A DNA stretch of 64,000 bases from Aspergillus flavus. Lineage: Eukaryota; Ascomycota; Eurotiomycetes; Eurotiales; Aspergillaceae. A program made the translations under genes and the position numbers. Shown in pieces: positions 33,750 through 46,600 of this stretch. The notes beneath the pieces were generated by a model that saw nothing but the letters and a program-made list of their open reading frames with translations, was not told the DNA's origin and made no database searches. Every line of letters starts with the position of its first letter. Position 1 is the stretch's first letter. The stretch covers positions 2,790,001-2,854,000 of the forward strand of contig NC_092403.1 of NCBI RefSeq assembly GCF_009017415.1, written 5' to 3'.

Positions 33750-34241
33750 ATGGGCATCGCCACGGTTCTTTTCGGTTGGGTGCTATCGTACTTGCGCCTC
33801 CGATCAACACAGACCAAGCCACCAAGCTCCGCATGTTCTAATTTAGCCAACCTACCAGCAGAGCTACTATACATGATAGCGGACTATCTTACTCCATGTG
33901 ATCGAGCTTGCCTATCACTCTGTAACTGTCGACTACTACACACTTTTGGATATGGTCCTCGATCAGAGGATAATTCTAAATCAATGTTCCCGACAAGTCT
34001 CTGTCTCTGTCTAAAGCCGACAACCAACGAACATCTCCTAACTGCTCTCCGACAACTTACGAAAGCAGTCAACTTACTTACTCGTGAGATTCGACGGTTA
34101 TCAGGGCTTATCCAGGAACGAAACCTCATGTTGGGGGATATAGTGGTCCTGAAGACTGAACGCCCTCGCTCTGACTCACATGCCAGCTCGGAGTACTATT
34201 TTTCTCCTCAGAATCAGTCTTCTGATACCCACCAAGTTTAG
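33750..34241 (+). CDS. Short F-box protein, 163 aa
   Basis: A single-exon frame from an ATG in fair context (CAAAATGG). Residues about 30-65 (ANLPAELLYMIADYLTPCDR, ACLSLCNCRLL) are a recognisable F-box, the Skp1-binding motif of SCF ubiquitin ligases. The N-terminus is a short hydrophobic stretch. The C-terminal half has a probable helix (LLTALRQLTKAVNLLTREIR) and no substrate-binding repeats. Most fungal F-box proteins with this start are two to three times longer, so this may be a truncated or decaying copy. The frame itself has no internal stop. Confidence 0.6.
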   Translation: MGIATVLFGWVLSYLRLRSTQTKPPSSACSNLANLPAELLYMIADYLTPCDRACLSLCNCRLLHTFGYGPRSEDNSKSMFPTSLCLCLKPTTNEHLLTALRQLTKAVNLLTREIRRLSGLIQERNLMLGDIVVLKTERPRSDSHASSEYYFSPQNQSSDTHQV

Positions 34242-35498
34242 TATCAATTTGACTCTCTGATGACGTTGTCATAGAGAGTGACTGCAAAGTCAGGTCTTGA
34301 CTATGGTAAGTACTGGCAACCAGGGGTTCATAGCCTGTGCTAATGACCATGAATGGAATGCAGAGCTCTCGTTTCCTATCATGCTGCTTACGACGCAGAT
34401 TATTGCAGACACGATTGAATCTGTGAATGTTAACTGAAATGTGATTTTCCTTGCTGTGGTACTTTCGGAATAACCCGTGCAGGTTCTATCGTGTGTTGAG
34501 TAGTCTATTCTAATAGCAAGATCGGGGGTTCAAGGCTTATATACTATGATATCCGGCAAGATTCAGTCATATATGTTGGTAATTGGGAAAGCACAAGGGC
34601 TCTTTTTCTTCTCACTGATGACCGATATAGTGTAAAATATTATGTAAGGTTGGAAGTAAACAGAAGTTAGAACTGTATAAAGGTTATCGCCTCCTATTGT
34701 GGTCTTGCTTGAGAAAAACTCAACCTAAAGAATATCAGATTCTATATTCTCTTGGTGGAAAGAATCTACAAATTCCATCATCAGATCCTCGACGAGATAT
34801 AACAGCTAAAATCAGTAACAGAGATCTGAGCCCGGTGGACTTGTATACAAATACCAATGCCAAGACTCGTTATGTTTGTTTAAAAAGCAATGTAGTGGTT
34901 ACATAGGCATAGAGAATTCAACCCAGCCTATGAATGCGTTTGGTCAATTGGAACGTCTTAGAGATATGCAGATGCTCAGGTGACGATGCGTATTTTTGGT
35001 TGCGGCGACGAAGACTTTGCCCTATTGGTGATTAGCTTGGGTCTAGTAGCTGCATTAAGTGACTTCCAGGGGCACCGACTGGGGAATACGGAAAGACTAC
35101 CGCCTTAGCGCAATCTTAGGCTGCATGATGTTGCACCCGGCCTTTTTTGATATCTGACAGCCACTTATTGATCGGTTATCGATGCCTCTTTGCGCCGGTG
35201 AACACCCGGTGATCGAGATATCTCGAGTCTAGATCATTCCGCAGCAATGATACCCAATGGCAGTGAAGATAGATATTAGGGACAGATATGCGGGCATTAG
35301 TAGCTTGCTAAAGGATCAGTTTGCTCAGCTGCTTTACCCTGAGCCCCTTTCTATAAAAGGTGGCTTTTTCCCACGAGGAAAAAAGAGTGCATTAAGAGTT
35401 CTTCGTGGCTTATATTCCACAGAGAGCTGCCTTTATTCCTTTGTATTTGACACCAGCCTTGAATACCTCTACCTAGGTGAATACAAGTACTTGTAGCC
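34242..35498. promoter_or_regulatory. Intergenic with alcohol dehydrogenase promoter
   Basis: About 1.26 kb. TATAAAA at 35352-35358 is 141 bp upstream of the alcohol dehydrogenase ATG. No gene is seen in the rest. Confidence 0.45.
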
Positions 35499-36679
35499 AT
35501 GAGAGCAGTCGTTTACACTGGAAAGGACACCATCTCGGTGGAGGAACGTCCGAAGCCATCCCTCCTAGAACCCACCGACGCCATCGTCAAGGTCCAACAC
35601 ACCACCATCTGCGGAACAGATCTGCATATTCTACAAGGCCACGTTCAGACATGCACACCCGGACGTATCCTCGGCCACGAGGGCGTTGGAATCATTGAGT
35701 CCTTGGGTACCGGCGTCACACGCTTTTCTGTCGGACAACCCGTCCTGATCTCCTGCATCACGTCGTGTGGCTCCTGCAATTTCTGCCGCAAGAGAATGCC
35801 CTCACAATGTACATCTGGTGGCTGGATTCTGGGCAACACCATCGACGGCACGCAGGCAGAGTTCGTAAGGATCCCCCACGCATCGTTCTCGCTGCATGCG
35901 CTACCAAACGGCCTCGATCCTAAAGTCGCCGTCACCTTATCCGATGTTCTTCCGACTGCATACGAATGCGGCATTCTGAACGGTCAGATCCAGCCCGGGT
36001 CAACTGTTGCTATCATCGGCACGGGTCCAATCGGGCTGATGGCGCTTCAGATGGCACGGAATCTGTTCGGGCCGTCCATGACCGCCGTAGTCGGCAGGGG
36101 ACAGCCCAGACTTGACACTGCAAAGGAGATGGGCGCAGATCATGCGATCAGTGTGCTCGGGGGCCAGGCGGATGCCGTCGCCTCCGCGCTCGCAGTGACG
36201 AGTAATCAGGGATTCGACGTGGTGATCGAAGCAGTGGGGACTACTGATTCGTTTGAGCTCGCGCAGGCGTTGGTAGGTCCGGGCGGGACGATAGCTAGTT
36301 TGGGGGTGTTTGGGACACCCTGCGCTTTGCATTTGGAGGACCTCTGGCATCGCAATATCTGTATGTGTATTTTGTTTGTTGTTGCTTGGTTATTACTGAC
36401 TATGGAAAAGGTATTAGAACTCGGCTGGTCGATGCGTGTACGACACCTGATTTACTGAAGATTGTGGAGTCGGGCAAGATTAGCCCTCATTTTCTGGTTT
36501 CACATAGTAGGTTGTGCATTATATTTATTCAAGGTGGTGATACGCTGACGTGTGCGATAGATTTCTCCTTTGATCAGATATACAAGGCTTATGAGACTTT
36601 CCAGACGCCTTCCAAATCCGGATCTCTCAAAGTGGTCATTAGTATGGCTGAATTGCAGCCCGCCAATCCAAGACTGTAG
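35499..36679 (+). CDS. Zinc-dependent alcohol dehydrogenase (MDR family)
   Basis: Three exons: 35499-36360, 36411-36506 and 36561-36679, with 50- and 54-nt introns, giving 358 aa. It is a medium-chain NAD(P)-dependent oxidoreductase. Catalytic zinc ligands are Cys38 (TTICGTDLH) and His60-Glu61 (GHEGVG). The structural zinc loop has Cys90, Cys93, Cys96 and Cys104. The Rossmann motif is GTGPIG at about 174-179. The general layout is that of the bacterial and fungal secondary-alcohol and threonine-like dehydrogenases; the true substrate is unknown. The last two exons are deduced from splice sites and fit the family C-terminus (RTRLVDACTTPDLLKIVESG, then FDQIYKAYETF). It has a TATA promoter and stands alone, with no matching pathway gene beside it. 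Confidence 0.9.
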
Positions 36680-36880
36680 TCTCGGGTATATGTTGTATGG
36701 ATGCAGATATGGATTGCATTTTGGTCTGTTTTGTCGACATAGTCCGATATACGATAGGCTGCTATGCACCTAGTCTCAAGCTTTTTATTATCTACATTAC
36801 AGTGGTACTGTAGTAGGGCCCTATAATATGCTGTTCTATCGTAGTATATTATCGATAGTCATTGATTCATTATAGATTCA
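36680..36880. other. Alcohol dehydrogenase 3' flank
   Basis: The 3' UTR of the dehydrogenase gene and short AT-rich DNA up to the trinucleotide tract. No feature recognised. Confidence 0.5.

Positions 36881-36966
<86 letters not shown>
36881..36966 (+). repeat. (TAG)n trinucleotide microsatellite, about 28 units
   Basis: An uninterrupted 86-bp tract of TAG repeats (same as AGT/GTA; CTA on the other strand), about 200 bp past the alcohol dehydrogenase stop. It is read directly from the sequence. In one + frame it is an unbroken run of TAG stops, so it cannot be coding in that frame. Confidence 0.97.
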
Positions 36967-39577
36967 TTTAAGACTTAGGATCCTGGTACTTTGAGATTAA
37001 TAGTAACAAACCCTAAGATCAGAGGCTACAGTGTGTACAGATAAAATTTTTAAACGTATTAAAGTATTTTAAAATTAGAATAATAAAAGTACTAAATATA
37101 TCTAAATTAGCAGTCTTTGAAACAGAACTAATTGGGTAAAATGTAGCGAGTTAATATTGGCAAACTTGGTAATATTCCAATTTAGTCTGCCCTACTTTAT
37201 AAAAGCGGCAACATCCGCATCGGGCAAGCAGACGGGACTTACAGCAAAACACTTCAGTTCTACACGACTAGTCCTACTCTTCAACAACCGTGCCAATCCA
37301 TCCAATCGCTCCCATTTACCTGAGCGCTTCTTTGCTCTAACTGAGATGCTGTACCACAGAGCGAGCCAGGTCCACGTGTGATTGCAGCAGACAAATTCAA
37401 CACGAAAGAATGTCTTACAACTCACGCCATGTTTAAGCCTCTTTTTTCGAATCCTACTCACTTCACTTTGGGGCTTGTTCGTTTGACATGCTCTCTTTTC
37501 CAATTCAGGACTCCGAATGAACTTCGTGTTTCTGGTCTCACTCCAAACCAGGAACCGTATGTTTCGGGTATTGGGCTTCCTTTCGCTTTCTAGATCTTCA
37601 ATCACGAGCTATTTATCAACAGACTGGCCAAAGGCATTCCAATGTCTCTCTTTATTGTGCTTTTTCTACCCCGAGCTGGAAATGCCCCCTGCGAGATGGC
37701 TGGTTTGCCCTGAGCCCCGGGTTGTAGACTATTGTCGAGCTTGGCTTTCCCGCCAGAGGCAGGCGATCCTTGTCGAAAGGCCTAGGGCTGTGACCGCAAG
37801 GGACAAAGCAAAGGAAAAGGGGAACTTCCATCAATGTAAAATCCAGAATCAGGAATTAGCAAGGCAAACACTGCGAAACGACGCCACCATGCGTGGGGCT
37901 TGCAGAGAAGCCTGCGTGGAAGGTTCTTTGATGCCCATAGCCAGTCGCCTTAAACATTGGATGCAGTTATGACAAATACCTTCGCGGGAACAAAACCTTC
38001 AGACCAAATTGGAAGTTGGTTCATGGATGCCGAGCAGCCAGCCTAGTGGGTGGAGTGGTGTTACGATCGAGGTGAGGCTTCACTGAACCTAGACCAAGTT
38101 ACTAAAGAGGCATCGCTCAGGCGTGACGTAGCGTTGGCTGACAAAGATGGAGAATGAAATAATCTCAGTATTCTCTCTTCATTGGCATTAGGTTGGTATA
38201 ATTATTGTCCGCGGCCTCGGGGCTACTTTGGGCTTCGCTCATGGGATAGCGGTCAACAGGTGCAGGTTCACATGGCTTACCCTAAGCTTTCTCTTCAGGC
38301 TCTTACCAACACACACGCTAAATCGACTGGATAGGGGTCAAAGATGACTCATTCGTTGGGAAAGTATGCAGGTATCCGTAGTGAGACCCTCCCAATGACG
38401 GCCTCACAAGCCCGGCACCGATGAGACCAGTCGTTTATTGGCCGTACTACTATGGGAGCTAATGTCTCAGCGACCCTAGCCCTCGCTCTTTCTGGGATCG
38501 AATTGATATACACAGTTAGTTACTTTATATCAGTCGCGGAGTAGCTCGCCCGATATCACCATAGTGGAAAAGGACCGGTAGAAGATTGCGTTCAAACGAT
38601 GGCGACACAAATGGATATCTTCAGGTTCCATGGTTCCTTTTCTCGTTTAGGTTTCCGTCTGTTTGCATGGCGCGGAGATAAAAAAGCAATGAGTGTGGTT
38701 TCAGTCCTGCTCAACCAGGTAAGACCGCCACATGGGACAAAAGTGTCTGAAACGGATCTACCCTGTCTCGTTCCTGGTTCTGCGTCATGTTGAGGGGATA
38801 GCTGCAGGTAGAAAGGTGGAACAAGTGAAGCCTCGAAGAGAAGTGAATTCGTCGTGAGCAAGGTCGCCTGCTGGTATCGCAACTGAGCTCGTTGCCGAGT
38901 CAAAGTCTACCTTTGCCTGAACTCTTTGGCGTGAGGTATGGCAGGATGGGTTCGCCAATGCTGTCTGCCCGATCTGAAGGGTGCCTCGTGATGTCCCTTT
39001 GGCCAAGTACCGGTGAGGGTTTCTTCTGCCGACAACTCTAAGACATGATCCCAAGCCAGCTGTCCAATGTAGCTGTAAGTCTGGCTCACCGCTGCCTTGG
39101 ATGGCCCGTTGCCTCGAAGAGAGACGGCTTTTAGCAAACAGGGAGTTCTCTAAACCTTTTGTCGGGTGTCGCTGAGTATCCACTCCGTGGTTCTAGGTTG
39201 CGCCGCTGGATGTACCTGACAAAGGAGATGCTGTGGCGTAGGTTACCTCAGACATTAATATTTGTTATTTTTGTAAATCTATGGTTTATTTTTATATTTC
39301 TTGTCTGCCAAGCTGTCAGAGATTCAGACAACTGCGGTAAGCTGGGAGATCTACCCTCATATCCATCTGCTTTCTTTTGCCTCCGTCATTGTCTCGCACC
39401 TCCCTGATGCTCTACGGCCGTTGATCTGTGGCTGAGGGCCTAATAAGGATCGCCCGTCCTGCGAAGTCAGATAAATCCCTATCATCTCGCCACCTTCACC
39501 GACTACTTTGCTCGGGACGACACTTCTCATGCTTCATTAGTACCTGGAATCACTGCTGGTTACAAACTCTATCGAGC
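36967..39577. other. Gene-poor 2.6-kb stretch
   Basis: Starts AT-rich next to the TAG tract, then has ordinary composition. Open frames up to about 140 codons overlap on both strands near 37190-37970, but they start from GTG/TTG codons, have no domain and do not splice to anything recognised. The last 150 bp is probably the leader of the APSES gene. Confidence 0.4.
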
Positions 39578-41029
39578 ATGGCATCCATCGAATCACTTCT
39601 GAACCCGCTTCCTGATGCAAGTCAGTTCTCTCTCCCAAGCCCAGCTCCGACGAGCTCCGACCCGGTTCCTTGCAGTGAACCACGTCAGAAGCGACCCAAG
39701 ATCGCGAAGGATGCTCCCATCTTCAACCGGGGAAAAATCAGGGGGGAGCTGCGGTATCCACCCTGTGAGGAGCGCAGCGAAGCACTAATCCAAGCGCATC
39801 GCCAATTCCAACTTCATCCCATGGGGGATATCGCCGAATATCCCAGACACATCCCCTATAACAGCGACAAGAAGTCGTTCTCAGAGAAGACGGGACGAGA
39901 GAGTTTTGAAGGTATGTCGTGCTTTATCTACGTACCAAGACAGCGATCCTGATATCCCCAGTGTTCCAGTATACGTTCAAGATCCCAGGTCAGGAGAAGC
40001 AATGGACAGTGACGTGGGACTATAACATCGGGCTTGTCCGCACTACACATCTTTTCAAGTGCCAACAATACTCCAAGGTACGTGTATGCCCATGACTCTG
40101 CGGAATCGAACTCACCGGAGGATTTCAGACCACTTCTGCCAAGGTCCTGAATGCCAACCCCGGTCTTCGCGACATCTGTCACAGTATCACAGGCGGGGCG
40201 ATCGCAGCACAAGGTTCCGATCATGTTTCATGTCCTATTCATACCCAACTAATCTTCGACAGGATACTGGATGCCCTTCGAAGCCGCAAAGGCCGTCGCC
40301 GCAACATTCTGCTGGAATATCCGCCACGCGCTCACGCCGTTGTTCGGCCTCGACTTCCCATCTCTATGCGTGCCTCCCACCAACACCAGTCAATACGGCC
40401 ACATGCTCATCGATCGGGAGATCGTGCAAAAAGCCACCGAAACCGCCCACTACTACCGAATGCTCGAGCTTCGCTCTCCGGTAGACACCTCCCTCCGACC
40501 CCCTAAACTCCACAACAGCGAGCTCGATCGCCCTGCCTCATCCCCGGAGCGCAGCACTCCAGACAGATACTACGGGACCCCGACCAGTCCGTTCCATAAC
40601 ACATTCACCCCGGTGAACACACCCCGCAGCACAGAAGCGGCGTCTTCAAGCCCGCGGCAGGTCCTGGCTTCTCTTTCGAGTGTGCGCGGCATACCCAACG
40701 ACGATAGTAGTTCCGAGGTGACGCATTCTTCTACTCCGTACTCGGAGAGTATGGACACTCCGACCGAGTCGGATGATGAGTATCATGCTAGCGATAGCGA
40801 TAATGGCAATGCCATTGGCAATATCATCGGGCCGCAGAATCCAACGAATGATGATGACGAATATAATGTGGAGACGCGCGCCCGACGGAAGTATAGGTCG
40901 GCGCTCTTCGCCCGGGAGGTGAAGGCTGCGCATGCTCTGCTTAGTCTGTGTATGCAGGACGCAACTGGTAGTGATGAGGAGGATGTCTGGGTGGATAGGG
41001 GGAGGAAGAGACGCAGGGCGTCTGCTTAG
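39578..41029 (+). CDS. APSES-type transcription factor (Xbp1/RgdA-like)
   Basis: Four exons: 39578-39911, 39962-40077, 40129-40213 and 40263-41029, giving 433 aa. The N-terminal half contains an APSES (KilA-N-like) DNA-binding domain at about residues 85-205: [34 protein letters not shown], then the helix pair ending in [43 protein letters not shown] factors control growth, conidiation and the cell cycle in fungi. The domain layout (N-terminal domain, no ankyrin repeats, Ser/Pro/Thr-rich and acidic C-terminal half with a basic tail RGRKRRR) fits the Xbp1/RgdA branch better than Mbp1/Swi4, and differs from StuA, but the branch is my inference. The ATG at 39578 begins [12 protein letters not shown], a plausible family start. 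Confidence 0.85.
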
Positions 41030-41275
41030 TCTTCTATAGTGGGTTACTTTGCTTACAGTGAAGAATGAGACGAGAAATGAGAATTATAGACAGGTCGGAA
41101 TTATGTTTTTGTCTAGTTATCAATTAAGATTGTATTATAATTACATGTTCATATCTATGTCTATTTTAAATCCATCGACACTTTCACCCAAACAGAATAA
41201 ATCCCATCTCCCTTCCTTCTATCTCTAACCCCAACCCCAACCCCAAAAAGGAAAGCAAGAACCCCCCCCCAAACC

Positions 41276-43120
41276 CTAAACCCCCGAAACAGCAAACCTC
41301 GACATCCCCCTAATCCTACTCCCCCAAAACCAAAAAACATACGGAACAGGCGTCATAAGCACGCTAATACAAGCGAGGATCGTAAGCGTATACTGCACGC
41401 CCAGATTCCGATAAAAGGGGATCCCGACGACCGTCATTCCACCTGCGGCACAGTATCGCGATACAGTCATGAATCCTAATGCGGAGGCGGCGTAGATGTC
41501 GTAGCTGTCGATTACGTACATGTAGCTGGAGATGAAGACGGTTATGGTTCCGAAGCCGAAGATTGTGGAGGCGAGGATGGGGGACCAGATTGAGATTTTT
41601 TCCTATTTTATTGTAACTTTGTTAGTATTTGGGGGGAAGGTGGTTTTGAGTTGGGGGTTTGGGGTGTGCCTTACGTAGTCTGTCCAGCCCATCCAGAATA
41701 ATCCGATAGGAATGAATGGGGCGCCGAGCATGGCGAACCAGAGGCGGTTTTCGGGTCTTGCTGGGTGGGGATTTTTGGTATTTTGTTCGTCTCTTCCCCC
41801 TTCTGGTTCTTGTTCTTGTTGTCCATGTTCGCCCTCTGCATTGACGTTTGGATCTATCCCCGTTACACACGGCACAACCCCAGTACCAGATGTAGTAGTA
41901 GTAGAAGAAGAAGAAGCAGCCTCAAACTCCCTCTTAGTCCACCCATAAACAACCGGAACCCATAACCCTGCCGCCGCAATACCTACATACATAGCCACCC
42001 AAACAATATTCGTCAACCCCTGACTAAGACCATACACATCTTGAAAGATAAACGGATAGCCATCAAAGAAGGTAAACAAGACGATATAAATCACCGTCAT
42101 GTACAACGAGATCAGCAAGATAATAGGCTCGTGAACCGTAAGCGAGAACTGGCGTTTGCAGGCCCCGAGGATGCGTTCGACGAGGGCGATTTTCTGTACG
42201 TCCATGGCGGAGCGGTATCGTTTGTCGCCGGTGACTTGGCGCAGATGGGCGGCTTTCCATTTTAGGAGGAGGGGCCCGTAGGTTTCGGGTTGGAGGAGGA
42301 GGATGAGGCCCATGACGAGTCCGGACATGATTAGCATGATCCAGTTGGTCCAGCGCCAGGAGAGCGTGCCTTGGCCCATGTAGGAGGCGATGACGGGGCC
42401 GAAGACGGGGCCGCCGAAGGAGAGGATTGCGTATAGGGGGAAGGTGAGGGTTTTTTCGAGCGGGTTCCAGAGGTCGGCGATGGTGCCGCCGGCGCAGGTG
42501 AGGGGTGGGCAGCCGAAGACGCCGGCGAGGAAGCGGAAGGCGAGCTGGGCGCCGATGTTAGGGGCCAGGCCGCTGGCCATGATGAAGATCATGAAGAGGG
42601 TGAGGGAGCCGATGTAGACGGCGTTGCGGCCGAGGATTTCGGATAAGGGTCCTGAGACCAGGGAGCCGGCGGCGAAGCCCAAAAGGTAGAGTCCTGTTGC
42701 GAGGGAGGCGACCACCTCGCTGACGTTGAAGGCCGCGGCGTTTTGAGGGATCACGGCGGATTCGATTGATGATGCGGCGCCGACTGCGAAGGCGAGGGCG
42801 GAGACGATCAGGGTGGCCGTGATTCGCGCTGTCATGCTATAGTTGCGTGGATTCATGGGATCCTGGTCCTGCTCCCAGCTTACCAGGAAGACTGACGAGG
42901 GCGTCCCGCTGCTGTCTGTAATGTCTCGACGTTGTACGCCTGGGGGCAGCGCCAGTGGCCGCGATTCAGATCTCTTCTCCCAGACTGTCTCGTCATTTTC
43001 GCTGGTGTTGCCGCTGGGATCTGTGCTTTCGCCTTGTACCCTCTGGCCCCATTCCGGATGATCAGCAAACTGCTTGCGCACGGCCTGGCCGATGCGACGA
43101 TACTGGAGATAGGACTGCAT
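41276..43120 (-). CDS. MFS transporter, DHA1 drug/polyamine exporter type
   Basis: Two exons, 43120-41675 and 41602-41276, with a 72-nt intron, give 590 aa. A hydrophilic N-terminus of about 95 residues leads to SWEQDQDPMNPRNYSM, the typical lead-in of fungal DHA1 transporters related to Tpo1. Membrane segments follow, with ESAVIPQNAAAF in loop 1, GPLSEILGRNAVYIGSLTLF (the conserved loop-2 motif A) and LAGVFGCPPLTCAGGTIADL. About twelve helices are expected. A central loop near 410-450 is Ser/Thr/Glu-rich and contains a short Ser/Thr run encoded by triplet repeats. The start at 43120 is the first ATG of the frame. It is convergent with the APSES gene, 247 bp apart. Likely exports drugs or polyamines by proton antiport; substrate unknown. 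Confidence 0.88.
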
Positions 43121-43636
43121 GGTAAGAATCAATCAGTACGGGCCAGTCCAGGAAACAAGAAAGCGAGGGAAATCGCACAGTCAATATAGGGCCATTGAGC
43201 TGCTGAATAATAGGGCCAGGGCCATTTTTTCCTAACTCGGATTTACAGTGGAGCGATTCGGAAGCTCTTGTGGAATAGAGCCAGTGACAGGGACCCTGTT
43301 GATAGACGGGGACTGCAAGTTCATGGACGACCCTTCAAGACTACCCGAATGGGTTATCGGGCCCGCTCCCTACGTCCGATTTGCCGACTCGGAGAAAAAA
43401 GCTTGTCGAGACGTGGGGCTTCGGACTTCGCGCCGGCTTACAAATGGCCTACATGACTGGTTCTCTTCTCGGTGGTAAATGCCTTATATTACTGCTATCC
43501 CCTAAGGCCGAATCAATCCCGAGACCCAACGCCAAGATACAAAAACAAGATATGGAACACAAGAAAGAATGGCCGTGTTTGATACCATCACGAAATGAAA
43601 TCTAGACGCTCAGCGTCTCCCGCATCACATCTCCCC
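43121..43636. other. Spacer between MFS and topoisomerase genes
   Basis: About 0.5 kb holding the MFS promoter and the topoisomerase II 3' UTR. The short open frames are not supported. Confidence 0.5.
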
Positions 43637-46600
43637 TCAGTCGCTGTCCTCCTCGAAATCATCCTCCGAAGCATCGCCTCCGTCCTCGCTGTCGTCGTCC
43701 TCGATCACGTAGGTTTTCTTGGCGGCTGCAGTCCGCCGCGCAGGCCGACCAGCGGGCTTCCGAGCAGGACGCACTTCTTCGTCTTCTTCTTCCGAATCGG
43801 CAGCCTTCTTGCCTCCAGCCGGGGAGTCCAAGATATCATTGGCCATGGCGTCAATATCGTCATCGGACAAGTCATCGACTATCTGCTTCTTCCGGGTAGT
43901 GGTCTTGGCTTGCTTGGAAGCGTAGGCCTTGGCAGCTGGTGACAGGGTGGTCTGCTTGGTGGCAGCAGCCGGCTTAACAGCAGCGGTGGCATCCTTCTTA
44001 GGACGACCGCGTGCCTTCGCGGTGGTCGGCTTCGCGGCAGTGGCCGCCGCCTTGCCCCTTGCGGCGGGCTTAGCTTTGGCGGCGGGTTTCACCGGCTCCT
44101 CCTCGTCGTCCTCTTCGGCGAAGTTATCATCCGAGACCTTCACTTCCTTGGGCTTGACCTGCAATGATCGCCGCGGAGATTTCGAGGGCAGGAGTTTCCC
44201 GTAATCAGTCTCATCGTCGAAATCAGATGAGATTCTCGATGTCTTGGGAGGGCTTGTCTGCAATCCAGAGCTGCTGCCAGGCTGATGCTCGGAGAAAAGC
44301 TGTCGAGAGTCGGACGTAGCGCTGTCCTTAGCTCCAATGCCCTTGACCATTTGGCTGACATCGCCCAGGAGATCATCGCCATTGTCATCACTGTCAGACT
44401 CGATGGCATACTTGACAGGTTTGCGAGACCGGCTAGGGGGAGCGGACGACTTGGCCGCCTCAGCCTTCGTGATCTCCGCGAAGTCATCGTCATCAAGATC
44501 GTCCTCGTCCGCCTCGTCCTTGGGCTTGGGCTTAGGCTTGGCCTTGGCCGCTGGACGGCCTCTCTTGGGAGGTGCCTCGACTTCCATTACGTCCTCGTCC
44601 ACTTCTTTCGCTTTGGGGGCGGCTTTAGCGGCGGCTTTGGGTGCTGAACGACTCTTCTTCGGCATGACCTCTTCTACTTCTGATAGACCCATCTCGTCAT
44701 CTTCATCCTCCTCCTTGGGAGGCTTGGACGCTCCACGGTTTTTCTTGGGCATTACTTCCATAGCGAAGTCTTCGTCGGAGTTGTCTTCGTCCTTGGGCGG
44801 AGATTTAGATTTCGTGGCCGGCTTATTCAGGTAGTTGAGGAGGCCGCCTTTAGGCTCAGCCTTCTTGGCCGCAGCGGACTTCTTCGTCTTAGGCGCCGCA
44901 AAGTCCTCATCATCCGGATCATCCCCAAGAGCGGCCTTGCGCTTCTTCGCTCCCGCTCCACGGCCAGCCGCCGTCATGAGCTTCGCGGAGGTGCGCCGAC
45001 CCATCATGGCCACCTTACGCTGGCGACGATGTTCATCCTCAAGCTGGAACCTCCATTCAGCGATGAAATCGTCGAGGTCACGCTTCCAGATATCTTCCTT
45101 GGACATCTTGATCAATGCGTCGACCTCGACCTCCTTTTCGCCAATCTGGCGGCGGAGCTTTTCGACACGCTCCTGGGTCAAAGACCAAATGGCCATACCC
45201 AAAAGGTAATCGTAGGCACTGGAAAGAACTTCGGTGTCCTGAGAATCAGACTCGTCATCATCTTCCTCAACGACGCGCTCTTCTTCTCCAGCCTTAACGG
45301 CTTCGGCCACCTTAGGGAATGCCTTGTAGCCTTTGTCTTTCAGTTCCTGGACAAGGACATTCTTCTTCTTCTTGGAGACGACCAGCTTTCCATCGATGAT
45401 CTCCTGGACGAAGCGCGCCTGGTTGCTGAGTTTGTCAAGCTCCTTTTGAAGCTGTGAGAGCTGGTACTGCTTGCGCTTCTCGTAGAACTTGAGACGATAG
45501 GTATAGAACTCCTTGAGAATGTCATCAACAGTGGCATACTTTGTGATGCGACCTTCTGGGTCGAAAGCCACCAAGTTGGTGGTCGCCACCGTTTTAGACA
45601 ATTTGAACTTCTCCTCCAAGCCTTCAGATAGGGCGCTCTTCATGTTCTTCTCGTCCAACTGGATGACGAAATGTACCTTGGTATGAGTGTTGTAGTCCTT
45701 GTAGTCCTTGATGAATGAGGGAGTCTTCTCAGCCTTGATGATATCCTCCAGCTTGTCCTTGAAGTCCTGAGTCCAGGTCCGGATAGGAAGTTCGGTGATC
45801 TCAACTTCCTTCTCGCCAGTCTCTTTAATGATACCGCTGAACTTGAAGCGATCACCACCGACATCGGTGACTTCACCGGTGAATCCGCGGAACCATGGTT
45901 GCATGGGCCGGGTTTCTTCTCCGTCCATGAGTCGCTTAAGGTTGTCCACGATGTCCTCGGGGTTGTAGTTAGGGATGGATGAACTCCAGCCGGTGCCGAT
46001 ACCGTCAGCACCGTTAACCAGGATCATGGGAACGACGGGCACGTAGATTTCCGGCTCGATTTTTTCACCATCATCCTCGTTGTAAGTAAGTAGAGGATCA
46101 TCATGAGCATGGAAGACACGTCGAGCGAACGGCGACAGGCGAGTGTAGATATAACGAGCACTGGCACAGTCTGATCCACCCTGGAGACGACTACCAAAGT
46201 TACCACTGGGCTCCAGACAGTTTACATTGTTGGACCCGACGAAGCTCTGTGCCAGGCCGACGATGGTCTGCTGCAGGGAGATGTCACCGTGTTGATACGC
46301 AGTCATACCCGAAACGTGACCCGCTAATTCGACCACCTTCATATCCTTCTTCAGGTTGCGTCGGAAACAAGTATAAAGAACCTTACGTTGACCGGGCTTG
46401 AGGCCATCCACGACCGAAGGAATCGATCGGACATTGTCCGCCATACTGAATAGGATGAGCTCCTTGTTGATGAAGTCGGTGTATGAAATCTTGGACACTG
46501 AGTGATCCAAGAAGGTTCCCGGCTTGAATTGACGCAGCCACTCCTTGCGCTCATCGGCCTTCTTCTTGGAGAAAGCAAGCTCAATCAGGCCCACCTCGTT

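Noticed and set aside
36881..36966. Repeat array considered as CRISPR
   Set aside because: It is a simple trinucleotide tract without spacers, in a eukaryotic genome.
37192..37605. Minus-strand 137-codon frame
   Set aside because: Starts at GTG, has no ATG in a useful place, no domain and no splice partner; overlapping frames on the other strand are equally open.
41224..41290. Telomere-like CCCTAAAC and CCCCAA repeats
   Set aside because: Only a few imperfect units, at the stop codon of the MFS gene, with intact genes on both sides; not a telomere.
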